Part shown: piece after piece, positions 43,265-51,834 of the stretch
Layout of the letters: each line of letters begins with the position of its first letter
How positions within the stretch are numbered: position 1 is the stretch's first letter
NCBI GenBank assembly: GCA_964426545.1
Contig: CAYRQP010000001.1
Span: 273,435-337,434, forward strand
DNA: 64,000 nt
Source of the DNA: CAYRQP01 sp964426545
Lineage (GTDB): Bacteria; Fermentibacterota; Fermentibacteria; Fermentibacterales; JCC-6
Direction of reading: 5' to 3'
Notes under the pieces: generated by a model
Told to the model about the DNA's origin: nothing
The model's database searches: none
Seen by the model: the letters and a program-made list of their open reading frames with translations, nothing else
Position numbers and translations under genes: made by a program

Positions 43265-45238
43265 TCACCTCTCAATTAAAATCACTATTTCAACGCGTCT
43301 GTTCAATTCACGTCCTTCAAGCGTGTCATTCGATGCCGCCGGTCTTCGCTCACCAAACCAGACTGCTTCTATCTCCACATCGACCCCTTCAAGACTTTCA
43401 CCAAGATAGTTAGCAATATTTATCGCCCTGCCTTCCGAAAGACCGTCATTATACGAGAATGTACCGTCGCTGTCTGCATGACCCTCAACTGATACGTATA
43501 CTCCGGGGTTTGCTCTAAGAGTAGTGATCACCTGATCAAGTGCAGGGATCTGATCTTCTCTTATCGCATCGATATTGTAATCGAAGTAGATGGTCGATAC
43601 AGGAAGCCCTTCCCGCTCCATTCCCACAATAGAGAACTGGAACAGATTTATCGGGTCGGTTTCATAATAGATATATTCCAGATCTTCGTCTATCTGCCAG
43701 ATATCCACATCGAGCGGAATACCGCCGGGAACTCTCGAAAGTCCAATAGAAGCCGGATCGATCCTATTCTCATCCATCCAGAGTTTGCTTACTCGGAAAC
43801 TCAATGTAGCTTCGAGAATATCCACACTGTCAATTGGTGTATAGACAGTTCGCGGCTCGAGCATAATGAGTTCAGCAGGTCTGCAGGTGATGATGAAATC
43901 GCTGATACCATCGAGTGTTGTTTCGAAATAGTAATAGGATTCGTCTTCATCGAAAATAGCTGCAGGGACACGTTCCAGAGTGTTTTCTTCAGTCACACTC
44001 CATAAACGGAGAAGCCGGAGTTCGAGGTTGTTCTGCTCAAACCAGTATCTGGGAACTCTGAAATATGCCGTCAGGTCTCTGATATCATCAGCACTGAATG
44101 TTGCAGAGGCCGGGAAATACCCAAACAGTGTCTGTGTCTCATCTATGGATATGCTGCTGTTCAGCGGCAGGGCATCTTCCTGGACGACATACAGTTCATC
44201 GTCTGTAATATCTCTGTTTGCCCACAACTGGAATTCAAATATATCACAGTCCGGATTCCATGTTTTTTCATCAACCATTGGAAGAAGAGGAACCCTTGGA
44301 ATATCTTCGGCCCAGTCTGCTCCGCCAAGTCTGAAAGTAACTCCTATTCTGTGTTTACCCCAGGTTGATGTCAGATCGTTCAGCGGGATGCTGACTGCAT
44401 AGTCAAGTTCCATCGGAAGTGAGCCTTCTGTTCGGGCTGAAAATCCGGCAGATACTTCATGAAGTTCACCGAGATCGTGCATCGTATATCCGCTTCTGAC
44501 TCCCCATGTATCCAGGGTTCCGAGCCATTTCTCGACACCTATGGAGATATCGAGATCCATATTTCCGTAAACTTCATCGAGACCGTAATCAAACTGAATC
44601 ACCGGTGTCAAAAACTTCGGGTAGAAAGCCGCTCCCAGTGAGAACTGCATACCTGCCCTTTCCTCTACCTCAAGACCAAGCTCAGGCTGCAGGAGATTTC
44701 TTCCTACAACAGATATAGTGGCTATTCTTCCAATTTCAGCCTGCAAACCGGCATTTAACCCGATTCCCCTGCTCGATTGTCCATACTCGCCAAACATCGG
44801 GTCATAACCTGTAAACTCATTCGATAGAAATTCTCTAAACAGATACCTGCCGGTAATACCGAATGAGACCGGAAATATTCCAGGTCTAAAGGCAAGGGTG
44901 AGACTGGCTTCGCCTTCAGCAAACAAATCGGGAGTGGTTAAGTATTCCGCACCGATGGAGAATGCTGTAAATTTCGAAAGCGGTTGAAGATAACTCATTG
45001 CTCCATAATGGATGGAGGCAAGTTCCATATTGGGATACAGATTGGAGTATTCCGTACCCAGCAGCGGCCTTCCTGCCCTGAGAATCCCTGCAGGATTCCA
45101 CCATGCGCCCCAGACTCCGTCACTGATGGAAGAATATGCGCCGCCCATACCCATTCCTCTTGCACCCGGGGAAATATCTGCACCGGCTGAAACTACAATC
45201 AACATCAGAAGCAGCAATGTCGTTATCTTGCAAGACAT
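43265..45238 (-). CDS. Outer-membrane PorV-like barrel with two PGF-pre-PGF-like modules and an OmpA domain
   Basis: 657 aa. Signal peptide (about 1-20), then a PorV/UPF0164-type barrel opening 'GARGMGMGGAYSSISDGVWG' and 'AWWNPAGI', with beta-strand repeats to about residue 300. Two related modules follow (about 389-455 and 476-545), each with 'FRVxxxW' and a YYYF/IYYE stretch, resembling the PGF-pre-PGF domain of archaeal surface proteins. The OmpA peptidoglycan-binding domain runs from about 547 ('IYFDYNIDAIRED', 'VEGHADSDGT', 'LSEGRAINIANYL') to the end. It probably anchors the barrel to the cell wall. Overlaps the subtilase gene by 16 nt. Confidence 0.8.
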   Translation of the reverse strand: MSCKITTLLLLMLIVVSAGADISPGARGMGMGGAYSSISDGVWGAWWNPAGILRAGRPLLGTEYSNLYPNMELASIHYGAMSYLQPLSKFTAFSIGAEYLTTPDLFAEGEASLTLAFRPGIFPVSFGITGRYLFREFLSNEFTGYDPMFGEYGQSSRGIGLNAGLQAEIGRIATISVVGRNLLQPELGLEVEERAGMQFSLGAAFYPKFLTPVIQFDYGLDEVYGNMDLDISIGVEKWLGTLDTWGVRSGYTMHDLGELHEVSAGFSARTEGSLPMELDYAVSIPLNDLTSTWGKHRIGVTFRLGGADWAEDIPRVPLLPMVDEKTWNPDCDIFEFQLWANRDITDDELYVVQEDALPLNSSISIDETQTLFGYFPASATFSADDIRDLTAYFRVPRYWFEQNNLELRLLRLWSVTEENTLERVPAAIFDEDESYYYFETTLDGISDFIITCRPAELIMLEPRTVYTPIDSVDILEATLSFRVSKLWMDENRIDPASIGLSRVPGGIPLDVDIWQIDEDLEYIYYETDPINLFQFSIVGMEREGLPVSTIYFDYNIDAIREDQIPALDQVITTLRANPGVYVSVEGHADSDGTFSYNDGLSEGRAINIANYLGESLEGVDVEIEAVWFGERRPAASNDTLEGRELNRRVEIVILIER

Positions 45239-48200
45239 ACTACACCACTCATTCTTGTGTTATCTGTTTCCGCAATGAAAACATAAACTCCTCCGGGAAC
45301 ATCAGTTCCATTCCTGTCCAACCCATCCCACTCGGGTTCTATTCCGTCAATAGTCCGCAGGGAGATGCCATCTAAATCATATATGGTAATTGTGATATTG
45401 TTCTCATCTGCAGCCGGCCAGAGGAAATATGCAATATCATTTATTCCGTCTCCGTTTGGTGTGAAGGGATTGGGTATGACATTTAGTCTTTGCCTTAAAT
45501 CCTGCTCCATTATAAAATCGAGCTGATGATATGTGCCGTCTTTGATTACTATCGAATCGGTCAGAGTGATAAATCCTCCGAGTTCGACACGTACCTGTAT
45601 TTCCCCGACCGGAACAGTCATCCCGAAGTCGTACTCCCCATCTGAATCAGTCAGAGTATTAAGACCTACATCAAGCAAAGTTACAGTAACTTCAGGAAGC
45701 AGATGCCCGGTGTGCTTGTCCCATACTACTCCGCTCAGTGAGCCGCTAAGCCCCGGTGTAGCACTTGAAATATTACTGTAATCACTTTCACCGCTGGGGT
45801 TCTGATAAATGCAGGTTACCCAGTAGTAGTAAGTTTCGCCATTTGTCACAAGCGAATCAGAATATGTAGTGTCTGTATGGGCAAGTGTTGCCAGCAGATC
45901 CGGATCATAGGGACTTGTGTTGCGATAGAGCTGATACCCAACCAGCCCTTTCCCGCCCTTACCGAAGTTATCCGAAGGCGGAGCCGATGGGGAATTCCAG
46001 GAGATGGGTACATATCCGTCATGACCGCTCTCGGCTGTGAGATTCTCCGGTGGTGCAAGTTCTCCCTCAATCGTGAACGGTCCGTAATGTGACCGATTAT
46101 TATCTTCATTCAGTTCCTCGACTGCTCCGATGCTGTCGACTTCTGCTACAAGATACCGCACCCCCATGTCATCATATTCGAATGTGACAGAGCCGCGAAT
46201 TGTATAACTTCCTCCACCCTCCAACCCAGGCACTGTGAATGTGCGAACTGTTTTTGTACTGTTGTCAGGATCCGTTTCAAGATAATACTTCAAATCTGTC
46301 TCTTCTGATGGTCCCACGCCGTCATTGCTTACAACCGTTGTAAACCTGACAACCTGCCCTACAAGATAAGGAGGTGAAGCATCAGGGCTGGGAATACTAA
46401 CAGACAAATCCGGATATGCAAGATAGATGATAAATTCCGATGAAACCGGTTCTACTCCGAGATTTGCAGCATCGACCCGCGCTGTCAGTGTATCGGGACC
46501 GGTTCTGTTCGGAGTAACTACGGTCAATGTGTCGAAGGAAACACTACCCTGATATACCAGGTTTCCAATGTAAAGAGGATTGTTTACATCTCCTTCGAAA
46601 CCTTCCGGTGCATCCAGCTGCATCCAAGTGCCTGCGGAAATGTAGCCGCCGGTATTGACCGTTGTTACCGGAATTTCAATTTCACTTTCCGGAGCCGCGT
46701 AAATGGTCGTATCATTAACAGGTGATACAATACTCAGTATCGGTTCTCTGGAAAATGTATAAATCGCAAGCGAGTATTCCTCTTCTTCAAACGGATTACC
46801 CGGGTCACTCCAGCTCAATGCTTCTATCTTCGCAATCCATGCCCCTGATACCGGATTTTCAACGCATATTTTTTCAAGCGGGCTTCTTCCTGTAACATCG
46901 TCCGGAAGAGAATAAGTGTAACTGTCACCACTCGGTGATTCAAGAGTCAAAGTAAGGTCATGTAAAAGAGTATCTCCGGGGAGATCGCTCCATGCCATAG
47001 TAGCGGACAGACGAAGTACATCCCCGGGAATATAGAATGTCCATTCTCTGGGTGATGCTCCCTCTTCTATTGTATCAAACAGCCAAAGCGGCCGATTGAC
47101 CTCTTCGGAGAAATAGACTCCGGGCATGTGAAATGCATCCAGCAATCCATAACCATAATCTGTTGTAGCATATCCGCACGCAGGACCTCCGGTATTGCCC
47201 TTTAGCGGAATTGCACTTGCAGCTATCAAAGCCGAAATATCCTCAGGGTGAATTAAGTCGCCGTACTTTTCATAGCAATATGCAACAGCACCGGATACAT
47301 GGGCGGCAGCCATACTTGTTCCGGTATATCTTGTGTAATTCGAATCAGCAGGCCAGCGGTCCAGAGGGTCATCGAGCCAGTCGCCACTTCTGGCATTTGT
47401 AGTAACTACGCCTTCCTGCATGGTTAAATCGCTAAAAGCACCGCCCGGTGCGAGAATTTCCGGTTTAAGTCTGCCGGCTCCGACGGTTGGCCCCCGGCTG
47501 CTGTAGGAAGCGAGATAACAGTTTCCATTTTCATCAGGTACATAAGTTACAGCACCCACTGTAACGCAGTTTTTAGAAATTCCCGGAGAAGTAATTGACA
47601 CGGAACCTGACCCGTCATTACCTGCTGAATAGATAAGAACCAGACCTTCTGTATCAATCCAGTAATCAGTAACAGAACACAAAGAATCATATTCAGTTGC
47701 TTCATAACCCCATGAATTATTGACAATTGAACACTTATATGTACCGTTGGAAAAATAATTAAAAAGACTATCGAGTGCTGAAGGTGTTATTGAACTGGGC
47801 CGTTCCAGCACTAAAAGATTAGAACCGTATGCAACTCCCCGTCCATTGAATGGAGGACATCCAATATCAAGATTCCCCCGGGATGCAATAACCCCGCATA
47901 CTGCAGTTCCGTGACCATCATAATCAGGGGGGGCTGATATAATTGCAGATGTAAGGTCGGGATTGGCAGTCCAGCAGCCTGTATCTAGAACACCAATGTT
48001 GATTCCGGTTCCCTGATAGTATTCCCAGATTGACGGACAATTAATAATATGCCTGCTTCCGTCAGCCCTGAACGGTAAACTGACACTGTCAGAATAAATA
48101 ACAGATGCATTCTCCGGATATGCAACTGTTTCCCATGCGACAGACATAACTCCCGGGTAATTGCATATATCTTCAAATTCTGAAGCTGCACCGGCAAGTT

Positions 48201-48705
48201 TAACAGTCCCGTTTGATAATCGTGTGCCGCCCCGTGGAATATCTGTTCCATGAACTCTCAAAAGAAAATACCCTGACCAGTTAACGGGTTGAGTACTGCT
48301 ACTATGAAGTAATGCATCCCATGCAATTATTGACTTTATGAATCCAGTTGTCTGCAGTCTGTAAATATCCGGTTCCGCAGTTACGACAGCAGCAAAAGCA
48401 TCTGGTGTCGATGTTCTGCCAATGGGCCAGAAGCCGCAGTTGTCGAGTTCAGAGAGATCAGACGGTGTAAGCGGATGCCATACCGTGACTAAAACGAGAG
48501 AACCCGGTTCAAGTTCTTCTATGATTGCAGTAGAACTTTCGAACCTTCCCGATACTATAGAAGATGCGTTGTAATTCCTGTCGAGAATTCGCAGTTGGGC
48601 CTGCCGCTCCGATGCAGTTAACCCGCTCAGATATTCAAATGTATGAGTTAGAGAAGCCTCTTGTGACGGGTAATCTCCTAGAGAGGATAAGGAAAGAACT
48701 GCCAT
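45223..48705 (-). CDS. Secreted subtilisin-like protease with CARDB, FnIII and C-terminal sorting-type domain
   Basis: 1160 aa S8 protease. Catalytic Asp in 'INIGVLDTGCW', His in 'DGHGTAVCGVIAS', oxyanion Asn in 'SIVNNSWGYE', Ser in 'YTGTSMAAAHVSGAVAY'. After it come a proprotein-convertase-like beta domain, a CARDB-type domain ('PDLSVSIPSPDASPPYLVGQ'), an FnIII-like domain, a carboxypeptidase-regulatory-like domain ('SGVVWDKHTGHLLPEVTV') and a C-terminal 'NPFTPNGDGINDIAYF' FlgD-like domain typical of exported FCB proteins. The ATG start leaves a short signal peptide with no Shine-Dalgarno; the frame is open 12 codons upstream, where AAGGGGG precedes ATC and ATT codons, so a non-standard start is possible. 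Confidence 0.88.
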   Translation of the reverse strand: MAVLSLSSLGDYPSQEASLTHTFEYLSGLTASERQAQLRILDRNYNASSIVSGRFESSTAIIEELEPGSLVLVTVWHPLTPSDLSELDNCGFWPIGRTSTPDAFAAVVTAEPDIYRLQTTGFIKSIIAWDALLHSSSTQPVNWSGYFLLRVHGTDIPRGGTRLSNGTVKLAGAASEFEDICNYPGVMSVAWETVAYPENASVIYSDSVSLPFRADGSRHIINCPSIWEYYQGTGINIGVLDTGCWTANPDLTSAIISAPPDYDGHGTAVCGVIASRGNLDIGCPPFNGRGVAYGSNLLVLERPSSITPSALDSLFNYFSNGTYKCSIVNNSWGYEATEYDSLCSVTDYWIDTEGLVLIYSAGNDGSGSVSITSPGISKNCVTVGAVTYVPDENGNCYLASYSSRGPTVGAGRLKPEILAPGGAFSDLTMQEGVVTTNARSGDWLDDPLDRWPADSNYTRYTGTSMAAAHVSGAVAYCYEKYGDLIHPEDISALIAASAIPLKGNTGGPACGYATTDYGYGLLDAFHMPGVYFSEEVNRPLWLFDTIEEGASPREWTFYIPGDVLRLSATMAWSDLPGDTLLHDLTLTLESPSGDSYTYSLPDDVTGRSPLEKICVENPVSGAWIAKIEALSWSDPGNPFEEEEYSLAIYTFSREPILSIVSPVNDTTIYAAPESEIEIPVTTVNTGGYISAGTWMQLDAPEGFEGDVNNPLYIGNLVYQGSVSFDTLTVVTPNRTGPDTLTARVDAANLGVEPVSSEFIIYLAYPDLSVSIPSPDASPPYLVGQVVRFTTVVSNDGVGPSEETDLKYYLETDPDNSTKTVRTFTVPGLEGGGSYTIRGSVTFEYDDMGVRYLVAEVDSIGAVEELNEDNNRSHYGPFTIEGELAPPENLTAESGHDGYVPISWNSPSAPPSDNFGKGGKGLVGYQLYRNTSPYDPDLLATLAHTDTTYSDSLVTNGETYYYWVTCIYQNPSGESDYSNISSATPGLSGSLSGVVWDKHTGHLLPEVTVTLLDVGLNTLTDSDGEYDFGMTVPVGEIQVRVELGGFITLTDSIVIKDGTYHQLDFIMEQDLRQRLNVIPNPFTPNGDGINDIAYFLWPAADENNITITIYDLDGISLRTIDGIEPEWDGLDRNGTDVPGGVYVFIAETDNTRMSGVVCLAR

Positions 48706-48751
48706 GAATACTGTGAGAATATTGATAGTGCCCCCTTGATTTCATTAATAG

Positions 48752-48769
48752 ATATACTTATAAGTATAT
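48752..48769. promoter_or_regulatory. 18-bp perfect palindrome upstream of the subtilase gene
   Basis: ATATACTTATAAGTATAT is a perfect palindrome 47 nt before the subtilase ATG. A TTGACA lies upstream on the minus strand (48790-48795), but the nearest TATACT is 21 bp away, too far for a normal pair. Candidate operator; no regulator is identified. Confidence 0.4.
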
Positions 48770-48820
48770 GATGAACAAATTTCTCAAAATGTCAAGTTCT
48801 TATGAAACGGCATAACTGTA

Positions 48821-49666
48821 TTAGGTATTGTCTGTATTTAGTCTTGCTTTCAGAGTGTTTGAAAGAAGGTATGCGATTGTAAGCGGACCCACCCCCCCCG
48901 GTACAGGTGTGATTGCACCGCAAACAGGTTCCACTAATTCAAAGTCGACATCTCCAACCAGTTTACCTCCATCCGTTCTGTGAATACCTACATCGATAAC
49001 GGTTGCACCGGGTTTTACATATTCATCTGTGATGAATTCCGGCTTCCCCATCGCTACTATCAAAATATCCGCCTTCCTGCAGACTCCCGGGAGATCAGAT
49101 GTATGTGAATGGGTAAATGTCACTGTTGCATTCTCCCGAAGCAGGAGACCTGCCTGCGGTTTCCCGACTATATTGCTTCTGCCGATTATTACGGCATTTG
49201 CTCCATCGATGCTAATGTCATGGTTTTTGAGAAGGGCGATGACACCTGTTGGAGTACATGGAAACAACCCATCCTCCCCACGCCACAATCTGCCTACATT
49301 CTCAGGATGAAATCCGTCTACATCTTTCTCCGGAAGAACTGCCGATGCGACTTTTCTTGCAGATATGTGTTCGGGTACAGGTAACTGACAGAGAATACCG
49401 TCAACAGAAGCATCATTGTTCAGTTCATCTATAACACCGAGAAGTTCCTTCTCGGTGACAGAATCTTCAAGTCGGATCAGGATACTTTTAAAACCGGTTT
49501 TTCTGCAGGCCTTTTCCTTCATTGAAACATAGATATTGCTTGCAGGGTCGTCCCCCACAAGAATAACCGCTAATCCCGGAGGTCTTCCATCCAGTGTCTC
49601 TATCCGATCAGCAATGTCCCTGCGGACCTTCTTGGCGAATTTCCTACCCGAGAGTATTGTTCCCAG
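48821..49666 (-). CDS. folD: Methylenetetrahydrofolate dehydrogenase/cyclohydrolase FolD (CTG start)
   Basis: Bifunctional one-carbon enzyme of 281 aa. Motifs: 'LSGRKFAKKVRRDIADRIE', 'LAVILVGDDPASNIYVSMK' (substrate Tyr and Lys), 'VDGILCQLPVPEHI' (QLPLP motif), 'CTPTGVIALL', 'VIIGRSNIVGKPQAGLLL' and 'PVPGGVGPLTIAYLL'. No standard start precedes the conserved N-terminus. CTG at 49664-49666 gives family length and follows GAAGGGG by 6 nt; a GTG at 49558 would remove 36 needed residues. ATT two codons earlier is the alternative. Starts 20 nt after the rplU stop. Confidence 0.9.
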   Translation of the reverse strand: MGTILSGRKFAKKVRRDIADRIETLDGRPPGLAVILVGDDPASNIYVSMKEKACRKTGFKSILIRLEDSVTEKELLGVIDELNNDASVDGILCQLPVPEHISARKVASAVLPEKDVDGFHPENVGRLWRGEDGLFPCTPTGVIALLKNHDISIDGANAVIIGRSNIVGKPQAGLLLRENATVTFTHSHTSDLPGVCRKADILIVAMGKPEFITDEYVKPGATVIDVGIHRTDGGKLVGDVDFELVEPVCGAITPVPGGVGPLTIAYLLSNTLKARLNTDNT

Positions 49667-49686
49667 AATATTCCCCTTCGATGCTC

Positions 49687-50244
49687 TTATTCGGTATCGG
49701 TCTTTTCTTTATCAGCCTTCTTTGTGGTCTTTTTCACCACAGTTTTTTTCGCATCAGTCTTCTTGGAGACTGCTTTGTCAGTATCAGTTTTTTTCGCTTC
49801 TGTTTTCTTGGGTGCAGACTTCTTTGTATCTGCTTCCTTCGCTTCTGTTTTCTTGGGTGCAGACTTCTTAGTATCCGCTTTTTCGGCAACAGGTTTCTCA
49901 TCTGCAGTTTCCGCAGCAGGTGTTTTCACGGAACCTACCAGAATTTCACCGATTTCGACTCTTGTATAGTCCTGTCTGTGTCCCTGCTTTTTCTCCATGC
50001 CTTTGCGGCGCTTACGTTTGAATACTATGATTTTCTTATCGCGCCCGTGTTCCAGTATTGTAGCACCTACCGTTGCATCCTTGACGAAAGGTGTTCCAAC
50101 TACACTGTCTTTTCCGTCGTCAGTCAAAAGCACCCTGTCAATTACTATCTGCTCTCCTACTTCACCGGGAATCTTCGGAATATTGAGTTTCATTCCGGTT
50201 TCTACCTTAAACTGCAGTCCGCCGGTTTCGATTATTGCGTACAA
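49687..50244 (-). CDS. rplU: Ribosomal protein bL21 with long Lys/Ala-rich tail
   Basis: 185 aa. Residues 1-100 are bL21 ('YAIIETGGLQFKVETGMKLNIP', 'VLEHGRDKKIIVFKRKRRKG'-type end with KKQGHRQDYTRVEI). The remaining 80 residues are a Lys/Ala/Thr/Asp-rich tail with a 15-aa repeat (xADTKKSAPKKTEAK). I place the start at TTG 50242-50244: it follows GGAGGA by 5 nt and gives the canonical 'MYAIIETGG'. The ATG at 50259 includes that Shine-Dalgarno. rpmA is not adjacent; folD follows instead. Confidence 0.93.
   Translation of the reverse strand: MYAIIETGGLQFKVETGMKLNIPKIPGEVGEQIVIDRVLLTDDGKDSVVGTPFVKDATVGATILEHGRDKKIIVFKRKRRKGMEKKQGHRQDYTRVEIGEILVGSVKTPAAETADEKPVAEKADTKKSAPKKTEAKEADTKKSAPKKTEAKKTDTDKAVSKKTDAKKTVVKKTTKKADKEKTDTE
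49795..49884. repeat. 45-bp tandem repeat in rplU
   Basis: Two near-identical 45-bp copies begin at 49795 and 49840, encoding the 15-residue unit ADTKKSAPKKTEAK plus one residue. Further degenerate units (TDTDKAVSKKTDAK) lie on the 3' side of the gene. In frame, so copy number could vary without breaking rplU. Confidence 0.75.
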
Positions 50245-50262
50245 GTTTTCCTCCTCCATAAA

Positions 50263-51819
50263 CTACTTCCGGGAATTCTTTTTCCCGCTGTTATTGTAAA
50301 TTCCAGTTACATCCTCATGAGTATCCAGCGAATATAATTCATATTCGTCCACTCTGAGAGTACTTTCTTCCCGCATTTGAACATTCAACTGCGGAATGGA
50401 TGCTATGTGTTCCATTCTTCCGCTGTCAGCATCCCTGAGATACTCTGCGAGCAGCGGGTGAACTGACACAATCAGATTTTTGTGTTTCTTTTTCAGGGAT
50501 GCTCGTTCCAGTGCCATCTGCAACTTTGTAGCGACTGATACAAGAGAAAGCACCCGCCCTGTACCGCTGCAGCAGGGGCATGGATCGGAAATTGTCTGTA
50601 CGAGACTCGGTCTGACTCTTTTCCTTGTCATCTCGACCAGCCCGAGAGTGCTGACCTGGCAGGTTTTCGTCGGTGACCTGTCTTTACCGAGTTCACTTCT
50701 CAGACTGTTTAGTACCTTCTCTTTATCCGCAGCATTGTACATATCGATGAAGTCGATGACGATGATTCCGCCCATGTCCCGGAATCTAAGCTGCCGAGCC
50801 ACTTCGATGGCTGCTTCTAAATTGGTCTTAAGGATGGTGTCAGCCTGTTTCTTTTTGCCTGTATACCGTTTTGTGTTTACATCGATAGCAACGAGAGCTT
50901 CGGTATGTTCGATTACGATGGAACCGCCGCTCTTGAGCTGCACCTCCCTTGCCATCAACCCGGATATCTCTTTCTCTATCCTGTAGTAGTCGAATATCGG
51001 TGTCTTGCCGCGGAAGAACTTCACCTTCTTTGCTATTTCCGGAGCGATTGCCTTCAGGTACTTACGCATATCATTTGCAACTGTCTTGGAATCAGTCACA
51101 ATCGCATGAGTATCACTGGCTACAAGGTCCCGCATTGTTGCGGTGACGATATCATGTTCCTTGTGCAGTAGAGCAGGGGCTTTGCTTTTCAGAATAAGCT
51201 GCCCGATCTCCTTCCACCTTTCGACGATCTTGTCCATGTCTGCTTGAAATGCTTTACTGTCCTGTGCTGTACCTGCGGTCCGGGCAATAATCCCAAAACC
51301 GGAAGTTTTTACACCGGACAGTATCTTTCGCAGGCGCGTACGTTCATCCCTGCCTGATATCTTCTTGGAGATACCCGTAATCGTCTCACCGGGCATACTC
51401 ACGATATATCTGCCTGCAATAGAGACTCTCGTTGTGACTCTTGCCCCCTTTGTGCTTATCGGGTCCTTCGTTACCTGTACAAGAATACTCTGTCCCTTCT
51501 GCAGGACTTTTTCGATCGGCTCCCGAACATCATCAGTCCGGATCGGTTTGCAGTTGACAAGTGAACGGGCATACTTCTCTGTTTCCGTGATATAGGTTCT
51601 GACATCACTTACATGCAGAAAAGCACTCCGCTCAAGTCCAATATCGACAAATGCAGCCTGCATACCGGGCAGAACAGCATTTATCCTCCCCAGGTAGATG
51701 TTCCCTACCTGCCTGTCTTCTCCAATTCCCTCAACTATCAGTTCCATTACCCTTCCGTCTTCAAGAATTGCTATCCTTGTAACCTCAGGGTGGGAATTAA
51801 TTACAAATTCTACTTTCAA
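50263..51819 (-). CDS. rng: Ribonuclease E/G family endoribonuclease
   Basis: RNA-processing enzyme. About 518 aa: an S1 domain at the N-terminus ('GNIYLGRINAVLPGMQAAFVDIG' read in parts), the RNase E/G core ('ITGISKKISGRDERTRLRKIL', 'EISGLMAREVQLKSGGSIVIEHTEALVAIDVN' with the metal-binding Asp) and 'GGIIVIDFIDMYN'; the zinc-link 'CPCCSGTGRV' is present. RNase G length; there is no long degradosome scaffold. TTG at 51817-51819 is preferred over 51831 because GGAG stands 6 nt upstream. Neighbours rplU and TIGR03960 are usual companions. Confidence 0.9.
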   Translation of the reverse strand: MKVEFVINSHPEVTRIAILEDGRVMELIVEGIGEDRQVGNIYLGRINAVLPGMQAAFVDIGLERSAFLHVSDVRTYITETEKYARSLVNCKPIRTDDVREPIEKVLQKGQSILVQVTKDPISTKGARVTTRVSIAGRYIVSMPGETITGISKKISGRDERTRLRKILSGVKTSGFGIIARTAGTAQDSKAFQADMDKIVERWKEIGQLILKSKAPALLHKEHDIVTATMRDLVASDTHAIVTDSKTVANDMRKYLKAIAPEIAKKVKFFRGKTPIFDYYRIEKEISGLMAREVQLKSGGSIVIEHTEALVAIDVNTKRYTGKKKQADTILKTNLEAAIEVARQLRFRDMGGIIVIDFIDMYNAADKEKVLNSLRSELGKDRSPTKTCQVSTLGLVEMTRKRVRPSLVQTISDPCPCCSGTGRVLSLVSVATKLQMALERASLKKKHKNLIVSVHPLLAEYLRDADSGRMEHIASIPQLNVQMREESTLRVDEYELYSLDTHEDVTGIYNNSGKKNSRK

Positions 51820-51834
51820 ATCATTCTCCAATTT

